Origin: JBNKFQ01 sp050289385
GTDB lineage: Bacteria; Pseudomonadota; Gammaproteobacteria; Pseudomonadales; Porticoccaceae
Length of the DNA: 29,542 nt
Assembly (NCBI GenBank): GCA_050289385.1
Contig: JBNKFQ010000086.1
Coordinates: 1 to 29,542, forward strand
Direction of reading: 5' to 3'
Below, one piece after another: positions 7,304 to 15,143 of this stretch. Under the pieces are notes generated by a model, which did no database searches, was not told the origin of the DNA, and worked only from the letters and a program-made list of their open reading frames with translations. Within the stretch, counting starts at the first letter, position 1; every line of letters starts with the position of its first letter. A program made the translations under genes and the position numbers.

Positions 7304-8317
7304 ATGCCCAAGCCACGGAAGTCTCTTGTTTCCCTCGATGTCACACCTTATTATCACTGCGTATCCCGCTGTGTCCGACGCGCCTTTCTCTGTGGTCGCG
7401 ACAGACATACCGGCCGCTCCTTTGAACACCGCCGACAGTGGGCTGAGGAGCGAATCCTGCTTCAAGGCAAAACCTTTGCAATAGATGTCTGTGCCTACGC
7501 CGTGCTCGAAAACCATTACCATCTCGTGCTGCATATCGATCGAGCCAAGGCTGAAAACTGGTCCGATTTAGAAGTGATTGAGCGCTGGCACCGGCTCTAT
7601 CAGGGCCATGCTCTTTCCGCTCGCTTCCTGGCTGGCGAGTCAATCTCAGCGACCGAATGGGAAGCTCTCAGTACCCTGGTGGCTTTGTGGCGCCAACGCT
7701 TGATGGATCTGAGTTGGTTTATGGGGTGCCTGAACGAGTATATTGCTCGCAAAGCTAATAAAGAAGATGAGTGCACCGGCCATTTCTGGGAAGGTCGATA
7801 CAAAAGCGAGGCATTGCTCGATGAGCCCGCCCTGCTTACCTGCATGACTTATGTGGACCTCAATCCAGTGCGCGCCAAGATCGCAAATACACCAGAATCA
7901 TCCGATTACACCTCGATCAAACGGCGTATTGAATACTACAAGAAACACCCCAAGCCAGATACCCGACCGGAACAATCGGACCGGCAACCGCCGGAGCTGA
8001 TATCATTTGCCGGCATTCATCATCATGAAACATCCGCCGGGCTACCCTTCGAACTGAGGGATTACCTGACGTTAGTGGACTGGACTGGTCGCGCTATTCG
8101 TGACGATAAGGCTGGTACTATTGCCAAAGGCGCGCCACCTATACTGACACGCTTACATCAATCTCCCGAATTGTGGTTAATATCGGTTACTCACTTTGAA
8201 CGTCATTTTAAAGGTTTGATTGGCGCACGTCACAAAGTTCGTCATGCATGTGCCAATTTTGGCAAACGTTGGGTGCATGGAATTCGAAATTGCGAACGGC
8301 TGTTGCCCAACCCATAG
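7304..8317 (+). CDS. HUH/Y1 transposase, REP-associated (RAYT / TnpA_REP) type
   Basis: This 337-residue protein carries the Y1_Tnp fold. The His-hydrophobe-His metal motif is H71-Y72-H73 within VLENHYHLVLHID. The probable nucleophile is Tyr146 in LNEYIARK, followed by the family signatures GHFWEGRYKSEAL (159-171) and YVDLNPVRAKI (183-193). RAYT proteins are single-strand nucleases that recognise palindromic repeats near their own gene. Here the gene is flanked by GACAGYCAT repeats on both sides. It is longer than most RAYTs, with about 120 extra residues after the Y1 core (from about 215 on) of unknown role. An AAAGGAAA ribosome binding site precedes the ATG. It separates two fecI-fecR-receptor cassettes. 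No target-site duplication was identified, so I cannot say whether it has recently moved or is a fixed host gene. Confidence 0.88.
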   Translation: MPKPRKSLVSLDVTPYYHCVSRCVRRAFLCGRDRHTGRSFEHRRQWAEERILLQGKTFAIDVCAYAVLENHYHLVLHIDRAKAENWSDLEVIERWHRLYQGHALSARFLAGESISATEWEALSTLVALWRQRLMDLSWFMGCLNEYIARKANKEDECTGHFWEGRYKSEALLDEPALLTCMTYVDLNPVRAKIANTPESSDYTSIKRRIEYYKKHPKPDTRPEQSDRQPPELISFAGIHHHETSAGLPFELRDYLTLVDWTGRAIRDDKAGTIAKGAPPILTRLHQSPELWLISVTHFERHFKGLIGARHKVRHACANFGKRWVHGIRNCERLLPNP

Positions 8318-8507
8318 TCGCACAACTGAAAGTTTCTACTTTGTCCCATGTTAATTTCCACCATGGACATATCGATATATCTCTAAAAGCAGTGAACTCA
8401 AAAAAATAAATTAAACGCTCATCACAACAAATCAATTCAGATTTTCCGCGATATCCAATAGCTCTATCTCCAATAAATCCCCAACGAAAATTGAAAACTT
8501 TTATCAG

Positions 8508-8611
8508 AGACAGTCATAAAACAACGTCTTTTTTATTTATGACTGTCTTTGATTTACTAATAAAACAACGCCTTTTTGATTTATTTTTGATTTATGACTG
8601 TCTTTGATTTA
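8508..8611. repeat. Duplicated palindromic repeat (GACAGTCAT hairpins)
   Basis: AGACAGTCATAAA (8508-8520) and TTTATGACTGTCT (8536-8548) form a perfect 13-bp inverted repeat around a 15-nt loop. The right arm and its flank, TTTATGACTGTCTTTGATTT plus A, are repeated exactly at 8591-8611, a period of 55 bp. The loop sequence ATAAAACAACGYCTTTTT also recurs (8516 and 8560). This is a duplication of one unit with an 11-bp insertion in the second copy. The GACAGTCAT word matches the core of the repeats upstream of the transposase (GACAGCCAT) with one change. Confidence 0.8.
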
Positions 8612-8769
8612 TTAAAAATCAAACAGATAAAAAATTATAGACAAAATACAATAAGCGAATACCGCTGACTTGCCGTTAACGGCGTATACGATGGTCTAAT
8701 GATTGATGTGTACATACCTTACTTGAATGTGGGCGTAGTACGAGACAAGTCACTTGAAGATAATCAGAA

Positions 8770-8793
8770 AGAAGCTGCCAACTGGCAGCTTCT
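8770..8793 (-). terminator. Rho-independent terminator of receptor gene 2
   Basis: AGAAGCTGCCA (8770-8780) pairs with TGGCAGCTTCT (8783-8793), an 11-bp perfect inverted repeat with almost no loop, so the innermost pairs must open. On the minus strand it is followed by TTTCTGATTA. It lies 15 bp past the stop of receptor gene 2. Confidence 0.8.
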
Positions 8794-8807
8794 CCGCTAT
8801 CGAATAA

Positions 8808-11303
8808 TCAAAAATCGTAGGATATTGCGGCGCCTATCGTTCTTGGCCGCACAGGTACGAGTGTTACAAAGGGATCACTACCCGGGATACCAAACCCGAA
8901 GCCTGAATGCATACTCGAATCATTAAAAAGATTGGTAATATAAAGTTTGACACTGAAACCGCCATTCGCAATACCAGCATTCAAATCCACCAGTGTGTAG
9001 CTGTCAGAAGGTATATTAAGCGCGCTATCGCCTGCATCTCCATCTACGAAAGCTGAAGAGCTCGCGCCAACATACCTAAAACCACCACCAACATGGGCAT
9101 CCAGTGTCGATATGAGCGGGAAATCATAGCGAATCCGGGTAGACGCGGTCCATCTGGGCACACCCGGCACCCGTTGGCCAGCCAGCCCATTCAAAAGAGG
9201 CTCATCTTCATTCAAAGTACTGTTTGCATAACTGAAGGTAGAGATAACAGACAAACCATCCAGCGGGTGAAGCGTAAAGGTACTCTCAACGCCATTGGCC
9301 GTTATACCGTGCTCAGCGTTACCGCGAAAGGCCGCTCCACTAACATTTATCCTCGCTTGAAATTCTTGCCAGTCGATATACCAAAGGGCCAAATCGTAAG
9401 ACAGCAAGTCATTCAGCACCGAACCTTTGACGCCGACCTCATAACTCCACAACGTATCTGAGTTAATCAATGGCGGCGCCGCATTTTCACCGGTAGCGGC
9501 ATCAATCAACGCCAAATTTGCAAAAGCAGGTCGATACCCACTGGCAATTCTGGCGTACAGCGACACATCCTCATTGGGGCGATAACGCGCCGCTAACAAA
9601 TGTGTATCCACGGTATCTGACGCACTTCCGGGTTCCGCTTGCGAAGCAAAAAAGCCGGAAGCCGTCTGTAGTACGCTTACATCAATACTGCTAATTCTGG
9701 AACCAACGGTAATATCAAAATCCGGCCGCAAGTAATACGTTAAACTACCAAACGCAGCGTACTCCTTATAATCTCCCGGAATCTTTGCTGTAAAGAGATC
9801 AAACCCTGTTGGAACGCTGACAAAGCTCTGGCTAAAATCGGACACTTCATCGGTGTAGAACAAGCCAACCATCCATTCCAGCGTCTCGTTCGATGCGGAC
9901 GTCAGATGTATTTCCTGTGTCAGCTTCTCGTAGCCAATAGAATTTATGGAGGGAACCGATGTCGTTGTTCCTGGAGGGTTGTTTTCCTGGCTGTCTATAA
10001 ACGGCCCCCAAACACTGCCAAAATCATTCACACTTTCGATATCAATTGTGGTTCGGCTAGTGGTCGATGTCAGGGTCGCTCCATCAAACTGATAAGAAAA
10101 CGCACCACTGTAAACCTCTGCATTTTGTTTATTGGATGAAATTGCCGCGGTCGCTGTATACAAACCAAACAAAGGCTTCCGGTTAATATCGGAGTTTACC
10201 GTAGACTCACCTTCAAAATTTGCCTTTTGATTGATGGCTTTGCCCCGGAATTCAAAACGGTCGGAAAATTTAAACAACAGATCGGCAGAAAAACCGGTTG
10301 ACTCCGAACTATCTGCATTCTCCTTTATAAAACTTCCGGATGCTGCATCCACACGATCGACAAATCCGGCGTTATCATCACGGTATGCTGATACAGTAAG
10401 ACCGAGACGATCTTCAATCAGAGGTACGCTAAATCGACCACGATATATTTTGTTAAAGCCTCCTTCGCTGGTATTCGACAAATCAACCGAGGCCTGCCCG
10501 CGAAACTGATCAAGAGCGGGTCGGCGAGCCACATACTTGACAGCGCCACCAATAGACGTGGCGCCATACAAAGTACCTTGCGGCCCCTTTAGCATTTCTA
10601 TTCGCTCCACATCAATAAGCATACCATCCAGATACATCGAGGAGCCGCCACCCAGAGGGCCGTTGCTTGTCGTCGGCACATCATCAATATAAACAGCTAC
10701 TACAGCGGTGTCTCCTTGTTGGCCAACACCACGAGCCGTAATAGTGCCGCTGCCACGTGGCCTGCCAAGGCTGCTGTAATTAAAGCCCGGCGTGTAGGAG
10801 ATGATATCCTCAAAAGTGTTCAGTCCAATGTCACTAAATTCCTCTGGCTTGACACTGGTTATAGAGGCGGCCACATCCTGCAAATTTTGCTCACGGCGCG
10901 CAGCGGTAACAACAATGTCTTCTATCTCTTGATATTTCCCGCTACCTTCGTCAACTCTGTTAGTTGAATTAACTGATTCCTGCCTGACAACAATTGTATT
11001 CTGGCCCGAATATTCATACACCAAACCGGTGCCTTGCAATATCTTGTCCAGAGCGGATGCCAGTGTATACTCCCCTTTCAATGCTGGCGCTTGAACTTTA
11101 TCACCGGCTTGTTTAGGCATAATAATTTGCACGCCACTTGCATCAGCCAGCTGCAACAGTGATGTACCGACAGCCTGAGCCTCCAGATCAACTAAAAACG
11201 TATCAGACTCTGAATACAAACCTGTGGATGCACTGAGTGCAAGCACAGAAGCGAAACCAACAGCTAGCAGTCTTGGTCTGCTTGTTTCAAATTTTTTCTT
11301 CAT
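8808..11303 (-). CDS. TonB-dependent receptor with N-terminal STN signalling domain (cassette 2)
   Basis: The protein has 831 residues. The signal peptide is at about 1-31. The STN domain spans about 35-107 (LLQLADASGVQIIMPKQ, then LASALDKILQGTGLVYEY). The TonB box EDIVVTA is at 128-134. The plug contains MLKGPQGTLYGATSIGG, and the barrel ends RPRTIGAAISYDF with the usual terminal Phe. Its STN domain indicates that it both transports a ligand and signals through the FecR upstream. The ATG at 11303 has GAGAGGTGGG as ribosome binding site and directly precedes the signal peptide. A candidate private promoter lies at 11369-11399, in the 227-bp gap after fecR, so the receptor can be made apart from the regulators. 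It ends at a clear terminator. The ligand is unknown. Sequence divergence from the other two receptors suggests a different ligand. Confidence 0.93.
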   Translation of the reverse strand: MKKKFETSRPRLLAVGFASVLALSASTGLYSESDTFLVDLEAQAVGTSLLQLADASGVQIIMPKQAGDKVQAPALKGEYTLASALDKILQGTGLVYEYSGQNTIVVRQESVNSTNRVDEGSGKYQEIEDIVVTAARREQNLQDVAASITSVKPEEFSDIGLNTFEDIISYTPGFNYSSLGRPRGSGTITARGVGQQGDTAVVAVYIDDVPTTSNGPLGGGSSMYLDGMLIDVERIEMLKGPQGTLYGATSIGGAVKYVARRPALDQFRGQASVDLSNTSEGGFNKIYRGRFSVPLIEDRLGLTVSAYRDDNAGFVDRVDAASGSFIKENADSSESTGFSADLLFKFSDRFEFRGKAINQKANFEGESTVNSDINRKPLFGLYTATAAISSNKQNAEVYSGAFSYQFDGATLTSTTSRTTIDIESVNDFGSVWGPFIDSQENNPPGTTTSVPSINSIGYEKLTQEIHLTSASNETLEWMVGLFYTDEVSDFSQSFVSVPTGFDLFTAKIPGDYKEYAAFGSLTYYLRPDFDITVGSRISSIDVSVLQTASGFFASQAEPGSASDTVDTHLLAARYRPNEDVSLYARIASGYRPAFANLALIDAATGENAAPPLINSDTLWSYEVGVKGSVLNDLLSYDLALWYIDWQEFQARINVSGAAFRGNAEHGITANGVESTFTLHPLDGLSVISTFSYANSTLNEDEPLLNGLAGQRVPGVPRWTASTRIRYDFPLISTLDAHVGGGFRYVGASSSAFVDGDAGDSALNIPSDSYTLVDLNAGIANGGFSVKLYITNLFNDSSMHSGFGFGIPGSDPFVTLVPVRPRTIGAAISYDF

Positions 11304-11368
11304 CTATTCCCACCTCTCAATTCGTGAGTTAATTCTTTAATGTAATTCATTCCTGCAAAACAGCAGTT

Positions 11369-11399
11369 ACTACACTCACGAATCAAAAAACACCCTACC
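11369..11399 (-). promoter_or_regulatory. Candidate ECF promoter of receptor 2
   Basis: On the minus strand this reads GGTAGGGT, 9 nt, TTCGTGAGTGTAGT. The same two boxes and the same 9-nt spacer occur upstream of sigma gene 2 (13308-13338), while the spacer sequence is different. The receptor ATG lies 66 nt downstream of the element. The boxes differ from those of cassettes 1 and 3, so this is most likely recognised by the sigma factor of cassette 2. Confidence 0.72.
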
Positions 11400-11504
11400 C
11401 GTATTAATAACTATTTTTAAGATTTCGGGTTGTTGGTCAAAACAGATTTAGTCGGATGACACTTGCTTAAGCTCGCCATCCCGCGGCTTGACCCACTACG
11501 GTTC

Positions 11505-11534
11505 ACCCCTTCAGACTAAACCCCTTCAGACTAC
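11505..11534. repeat. 15-bp tandem duplication at the end of fecR 2
   Basis: ACCCCTTCAGACTAA (11505-11519) is followed directly by ACCCCTTCAGACTAC (11520-11534), with 14 of 15 bases identical. The second unit contains the fecR stop codon (11531-11533, TAG on the minus strand), so the first unit lies just downstream of the gene. It looks like a slippage duplication. Confidence 0.8.
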
Positions 11535-12601
11535 TTACCTTTTTCAAGATCATCAGAACCCGTAATAGTAATTCGATCAAATTCCATCTCTACCTTTATG
11601 GGCAAACTTTTTTCCAAACCCTTTAGCGCCTGACTGATCTGGTCAATTCTGACTGCCGCGTAAACTTCCATGTTCATTATACGACTGTCGTCAATCAGGA
11701 TTTTCTTAACCGAGTAACGGTTAAGTTCATTAACGAGTTTGTATAAAGGTTCTTCAGAAAATTTGATCAGGCCATTTGTCCAGCTATACCTGGACGCCAA
11801 ATCTGCGGGCCGATACGCGGAAAGCTGCTTGCTTTCATCATTGTATTCGACCACCCAGCCAGCCAGCACACGGTGCTGCCCAGGCATCAAACGGGTGGCG
11901 CCGGGGGTGCTTGTCTCAACAATAAGCGGTGCAGTTTTCGACACGTTTTCCTGCTTGTCGTGGATTACAACTTGCCCCTCCACCAGGGCCAGCCTGAACC
12001 TGGACTGTTGTTTAAACACGGTAAATTTCGTGCCCAATACACTTACCGCGCGTTCCCCCAGTTCAATAGTGAACGGCCGCTGTGCGTCGTTGGCGATATC
12101 GAACCAGACTTCACCATGCTTTAATTCGACGTGCCGCCGTTCGTCATTTACAGCGACCAGTATTTCTGTACCGGTATTGAGCGTCAACACACTGCCATCA
12201 GACAACTTAATGTTTTTTTGCTCTCCTATGCGGGTAACATATCGCAGTAACGTTTCAACATTGGCCTTGTCCCGACCAACAAACTCAAACTGCCAGCTTA
12301 AAAACAGGGTTAACAAAAGGCTTGCCGCAATCGCCAGGGTTGGCCATTTCTTGCTGGACTTACCTGCAGTTTCAACACCGAAAGGCTTTGCCAGCAAGGC
12401 GCCTATTTCCGGGTCATTACCGAGTTCTGGCATATCTAACAGTATCCGCGCACTCGCAGTGAAGTCTGCTTCGTAATCGCCATCTGTATTAATACTCTCA
12501 GCCAGACGGCGCGCATCCCGTTTGTTAAAGTCGTCAGACAACAAGCGTGCCAGATCTTTGGACACCCTGCTGTCACGACCGCCTTTTGCGATTTTGTTCA
12601 T
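11531..12601 (-). CDS. FecR-family anti-sigma factor / sigma regulator with divergent N-terminus (cassette 2)
   Basis: The protein has 356 residues. A membrane helix spans about 86-104 (WPTLAIAASLLLTLFLSW). The periplasmic FecR domain spans about 122-218 and contains VLGTKF, with Gly190-Thr191 at the position where FecR-family proteins self-cleave. The C-terminal part (about 275-350) has the STN-like region that should contact the receptor. The cytoplasmic N-terminus (1-83) lacks the tryptophan-rich DUF4880 pattern seen in the FecR proteins of cassettes 1 and 3. It is still the expected sigma-binding part by position. The ATG at 12601 overlaps the sigma stop (ATGA). A 15-bp tandem duplication covers the stop codon. 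The receptor gene follows after 227 bp and has its own candidate promoter. Confidence 0.87.
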   Translation of the reverse strand: MNKIAKGGRDSRVSKDLARLLSDDFNKRDARRLAESINTDGDYEADFTASARILLDMPELGNDPEIGALLAKPFGVETAGKSSKKWPTLAIAASLLLTLFLSWQFEFVGRDKANVETLLRYVTRIGEQKNIKLSDGSVLTLNTGTEILVAVNDERRHVELKHGEVWFDIANDAQRPFTIELGERAVSVLGTKFTVFKQQSRFRLALVEGQVVIHDKQENVSKTAPLIVETSTPGATRLMPGQHRVLAGWVVEYNDESKQLSAYRPADLASRYSWTNGLIKFSEEPLYKLVNELNRYSVKKILIDDSRIMNMEVYAAVRIDQISQALKGLEKSLPIKVEMEFDRITITGSDDLEKGK

Positions 12602-13200
12602 TTAGTGCCTTCACCCTGGCCGCCCCTGGCGACTTCGCGTATCTTGTGCAGAGCTTTTGACATATATTTTTCCACTTGCTTAACCGACACACCCAGTCTT
12701 TCTGCAATCTGCCGATATGTCATTAATTCAACACGGTTTAGCAAGAACACTCTTTGCCACATTGGCGGCATAGCCAAAATCACTTCTTTTACAGCAAGCA
12801 GCTCCTGGCTGACCACCAAAATCTTTTCCGGTGAGGCCTCTTCTACCTGTTGCTGATTCAGTTCATATTGTTGCAGGGAGTAGTCTTTTTGAAGACCCTG
12901 ACGGCGTTTCAGGTCATAGACAAGATTATTAGCCATGGTAAACAGGTAAGCTTTAAAGCTGCCGCGATTGTTGGCAACTCGCTCACTCAGGCCTTCTATT
13001 TTCGCCAGTTTTAAAAAGATGTCCTGAACCAGGTCATCCATGTCATATCCGGAACCCAGACGTACAGCAAGAAAAGAGCGCAAAGCCGCAGCCTGCTCTG
13101 TGAACAAACGTTCGAGCGTCTGCCGGTTTGCCCTGTGTTGCCGATCTTTCAGACCAACGACATTACTTTGCTTGCGGATCATCAATGACACTTTAGACAC
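12598..13200 (-). CDS. FecI-type ECF RNA polymerase sigma factor (cassette 2)
   Basis: This 200-residue ECF sigma factor has region 2 at about 28-98 (YDMDDLVQDIFLKLAKIEGL, then AYLFTMANNLVYDLKRR). Region 4 spans about 142-192 (MPPMWQRVFLLNRVELMTYR, then QIAERLGVSVKQVEKYMSKA). The start is a GTG at 13200 with AGGTGAA a few bases upstream. The next ATG (13182) has no ribosome binding site. Its stop overlaps the fecR start (ATGA). A candidate self-promoter lies at 13308-13338, leaving a leader of roughly 100 nt, longer than in the other two cassettes. The pxpC gene lies upstream on the same strand, so read-through from the pxp operon is also possible. No strong terminator is visible between them. 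Confidence 0.9.
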   Translation of the reverse strand: MSKVSLMIRKQSNVVGLKDRQHRANRQTLERLFTEQAAALRSFLAVRLGSGYDMDDLVQDIFLKLAKIEGLSERVANNRGSFKAYLFTMANNLVYDLKRRQGLQKDYSLQQYELNQQQVEEASPEKILVVSQELLAVKEVILAMPPMWQRVFLLNRVELMTYRQIAERLGVSVKQVEKYMSKALHKIREVARGGQGEGTK

Positions 13201-13307
13201 GATTCACCTGTATTTCGAATATCTGGCCTGAGCCAATACCTTGCCAAGACCCCGGTTTTCGCTGCGTCGAACAACCTTATCGCCCCAAATTATGCTTTGC
13301 GACTCTA

Positions 13308-13338
13308 ACTACACTCACGAAACTGAAGATACCCTACC
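13308..13338 (-). promoter_or_regulatory. Candidate self-promoter of ECF sigma gene 2
   Basis: On the minus strand this reads GGTAGGGT (13338-13331), a 9-nt spacer, then TTCGTGAGTGTAGT (13321-13308). It matches the element upstream of receptor 2 at all 22 box positions with an identical spacer length. The sigma start codon lies 108 nt downstream. The similarity does not extend beyond the element, which argues for a functional site over a simple segmental duplication. Confidence 0.75.
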
Positions 13339-13457
13339 GCTACATGTGATTTTTTGAATAAAAAACAGAAGTGCAAAACTGGCCCAAAGGCAGACCCAAC
13401 AGAGTTGGCCTGGTTGGACAAGTAACAGCGTGGCAAGCGGGAATATTGATCGCACGC

Positions 13458-14408
13458 TCATTTTTCAGGGAGCGACACGCCGTTTATACCGGCTGATCGC
13501 CAGCCAAAAAAACGTCGGAACTCGTCGAGTTCGGCCTGTGCTTCCGCCAAGCTGCCCAATTGAAAGCGAACCGTTTCACCGGGTCTTGCCTGTCCCAGCG
13601 TGTCCAGATCAACAGCATACACACTGCCCAGTTTTGGATAACCGCCGATGGTTTGCCGATCGCGCAAAAGGACAATTGGCTGGCCATCTCCGGGTATTTG
13701 TATCGCACCCGACGGCACAGCCTCTGACGCCATTTGTTCAAGGCCGTGTACCAAAGGCTGGCCCTGAAGCCGGCACCCCATTCGATCAATCTGACTGGAT
13801 ACGTGATATTGCTGCCGAAAAAACTGGTCGCGAATGTTTGCGCTGAACTGGTGAAACTGGTTGCCGGGCACCACTCGCAAGGTGAACTCACGGGAATATT
13901 CACGAACATACTTTGGCGGCACTCTCACTAGCGCACCATCGGGCCGGGCCGTAAAGGGCAAAACATCGCCAGCGGCCAGCGGCCGCCCTTGCGCCAAACC
14001 ACCCAGTTGATCGCCACCGACCGTAGAGCAACTGCCCAGCACCGTGGACACACAAAAACCACCTTGTACAGCCAGATAGGATCGCAACCCCGAACGCGCT
14101 ACCGACCCAGTGAGCACAGCGCCTGCCCCGGCGCGGTATGTACGCCAGCCCTCCAGGCTTTGCCCATCGAGCGCCCAGCCCGGGTTGGCGCCAGTAATTG
14201 CAAAACAGGTTGGCTGGTCAAACCTGGCGGAAAAGTTGCCAAAACAAATTTCAATTTGCGGGCAGGTCACAGGGTCACCCAGTAAACGGCTGGCCCAGGC
14301 AAAGGCGTGGCAATCCATAGGGCCGCCGGTAGTAACCCCCATGCTCTGAAAACCGTACCGCCCGCTGTCCTGCAGTTGCGCCAGCAAACCGGGCTTTAAA
14401 ATCGTCAG
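13458..14408 (-). CDS. pxpC: 5-oxoprolinase subunit PxpC (KipA/AHS2 family)
   Basis: PxpC forms, with PxpB, the ATP-dependent part of the PxpABC complex that opens 5-oxoproline (pyroglutamate) to glutamate in the cytoplasm. The family core LLAQLQDSGRYGFQSMGVTT lies near the start. PSGAIQIPGDGQPIVLLRDR and TIGGYPKLGSV lie in the second half. The start is unusual. The first common start codon in frame is TTG at 14387, but the family-conserved LTILKPGL lies just before it. An in-frame stop closes the frame a few codons further up. A GGAGGTGA ribosome binding site stands 9 nt before a CTG at 14408, and this CTG overlaps the pxpB stop as CTGA. I use 14408 as the start; TTG at 14387 is the conservative alternative. 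From 14408 the protein has 316 residues. The gene is last in the pxpABC operon. Confidence 0.88.
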   Translation of the reverse strand: MTILKPGLLAQLQDSGRYGFQSMGVTTGGPMDCHAFAWASRLLGDPVTCPQIEICFGNFSARFDQPTCFAITGANPGWALDGQSLEGWRTYRAGAGAVLTGSVARSGLRSYLAVQGGFCVSTVLGSCSTVGGDQLGGLAQGRPLAAGDVLPFTARPDGALVRVPPKYVREYSREFTLRVVPGNQFHQFSANIRDQFFRQQYHVSSQIDRMGCRLQGQPLVHGLEQMASEAVPSGAIQIPGDGQPIVLLRDRQTIGGYPKLGSVYAVDLDTLGQARPGETVRFQLGSLAEAQAELDEFRRFFGWRSAGINGVSLPEK

Positions 14409-15127
14409 AGAGACAGGTCACCTCCCAATTCCAGAAATTCATCTCGACTCACTGCGCGAAAATACACTCGATCACCGGGCTGCAGAAAAGGCATGGGTTT
14501 GTCGTCGCGGTATTCAAACATGGGCAACGGGCAACGGCCGACAAGGTTCCAGCCGCCGGGGCTCGGGCCCGGATATATGGCGGTCTGCCCTTCTGCGATA
14601 GCCACAGACCCCGACGGCACGTTCATACGCGGTGTGTCCAGCCGCGGTATGCGCAGCTGCGCCGGCAACATTCCCATAAACGCAAAACCTGGCCGAAAGC
14701 CCAGCGCATAAACCCGATAAGGCTGACCACAATGCATGGCCACCACTTGCGGAATTGTCAATCCGGCAAGGTCACTCACCCGTTGTAAATCCGGGGCCAC
14801 ATCCGGATCATAGTAAACCGGTATCGTTAATTTTCTGCCAATTCGAGGTTCGGTTTTCTGCGGCATTGCCGAAATCAACTGCAACAAACGATCATGAAGG
14901 TCGGGATAATCAACAGACGTCACGTCGTAACAGACCGTCAGCGAGGTAAACGACGGGATCAAATCAGTAATCGTCACGTCAGTCAGGTGGTCAATGATTT
15001 GTTCGGCGAGCAGATGTATACGGTCCAGAGCCGCTTCATCCGGCTGCTCTGCAACATAAATAATCAGGGACTCTTCGCTGGCGGGAACTATCTTCATAAC
15101 GGACTGTTTTATAGCGGACTGGTTCAT
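14405..15127 (-). CDS. pxpB: 5-oxoprolinase subunit PxpB (KipI/AHS1 family)
   Basis: PxpB is the AHS1-type subunit of the 5-oxoprolinase complex and pairs with PxpC. The signatures are ALGFRPGFAFMGMLP, then RMNVPSGSVAIAEGQTAIYP and PGPSPGGWNLVGR, which match the family core. The frame is open to 15172, but that ATG lies inside pxpA. I chose the ATG at 15127, 16 nt after the pxpA stop (240 residues). The ATG at 15097 (KIVPASEESLIIYV) would match the usual family start even better. Neither has a good ribosome binding site, so coupling to pxpA translation is likely. In Bacillus the homologue KipI also inhibits a sporulation kinase. The complete pxpABC set here supports the enzyme role. Confidence 0.92.
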   Translation of the reverse strand: MNQSAIKQSVMKIVPASEESLIIYVAEQPDEAALDRIHLLAEQIIDHLTDVTITDLIPSFTSLTVCYDVTSVDYPDLHDRLLQLISAMPQKTEPRIGRKLTIPVYYDPDVAPDLQRVSDLAGLTIPQVVAMHCGQPYRVYALGFRPGFAFMGMLPAQLRIPRLDTPRMNVPSGSVAIAEGQTAIYPGPSPGGWNLVGRCPLPMFEYRDDKPMPFLQPGDRVYFRAVSRDEFLELGGDLSL

Positions 15128-15143
15128 AACTGCTGGTTCACAG

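Larger units (their letters stand above)
8318..8807. other. AT-rich intergenic region downstream of the transposase
   Basis: This 490-bp gap contains no convincing gene. A bulged inverted repeat lies close to the transposase stop (GTCCCATG 8343-8350 / CATGGAC 8362-8368). The duplicated GACAGTCAT hairpin region follows at 8508-8611, and the terminator of receptor gene 2 lies at 8770-8793. The part from 8390 to 8660 is visibly richer in A and T than the flanking genes. A short open frame starting at 8699 has no ribosome binding site and overlaps the terminator and receptor gene, so I do not call it. Confidence 0.7.

Noticed and set aside
7304..8317. A complete insertion sequence with target-site duplication around the transposase
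   Set aside because: No flanking direct repeats were found by eye. Y1 elements do not make target duplications, so element ends cannot be set from this window alone.
8699..8926. Small open frame of 75 codons after the transposase
   Set aside because: There is no ribosome binding site. It runs through the terminator of receptor gene 2 and into that gene on the opposite strand.
11739..12476. 245-codon open frame on the plus strand
   Set aside because: It is antisense inside fecR 2, with Ser/Thr-rich composition typical of a shadow frame and no recognised domain.
14405..15127. KipI-type kinase inhibitor role for the PxpB homologue
   Set aside because: The full pxpABC operon is present and no sporulation context exists, so the 5-oxoprolinase role is the better reading.
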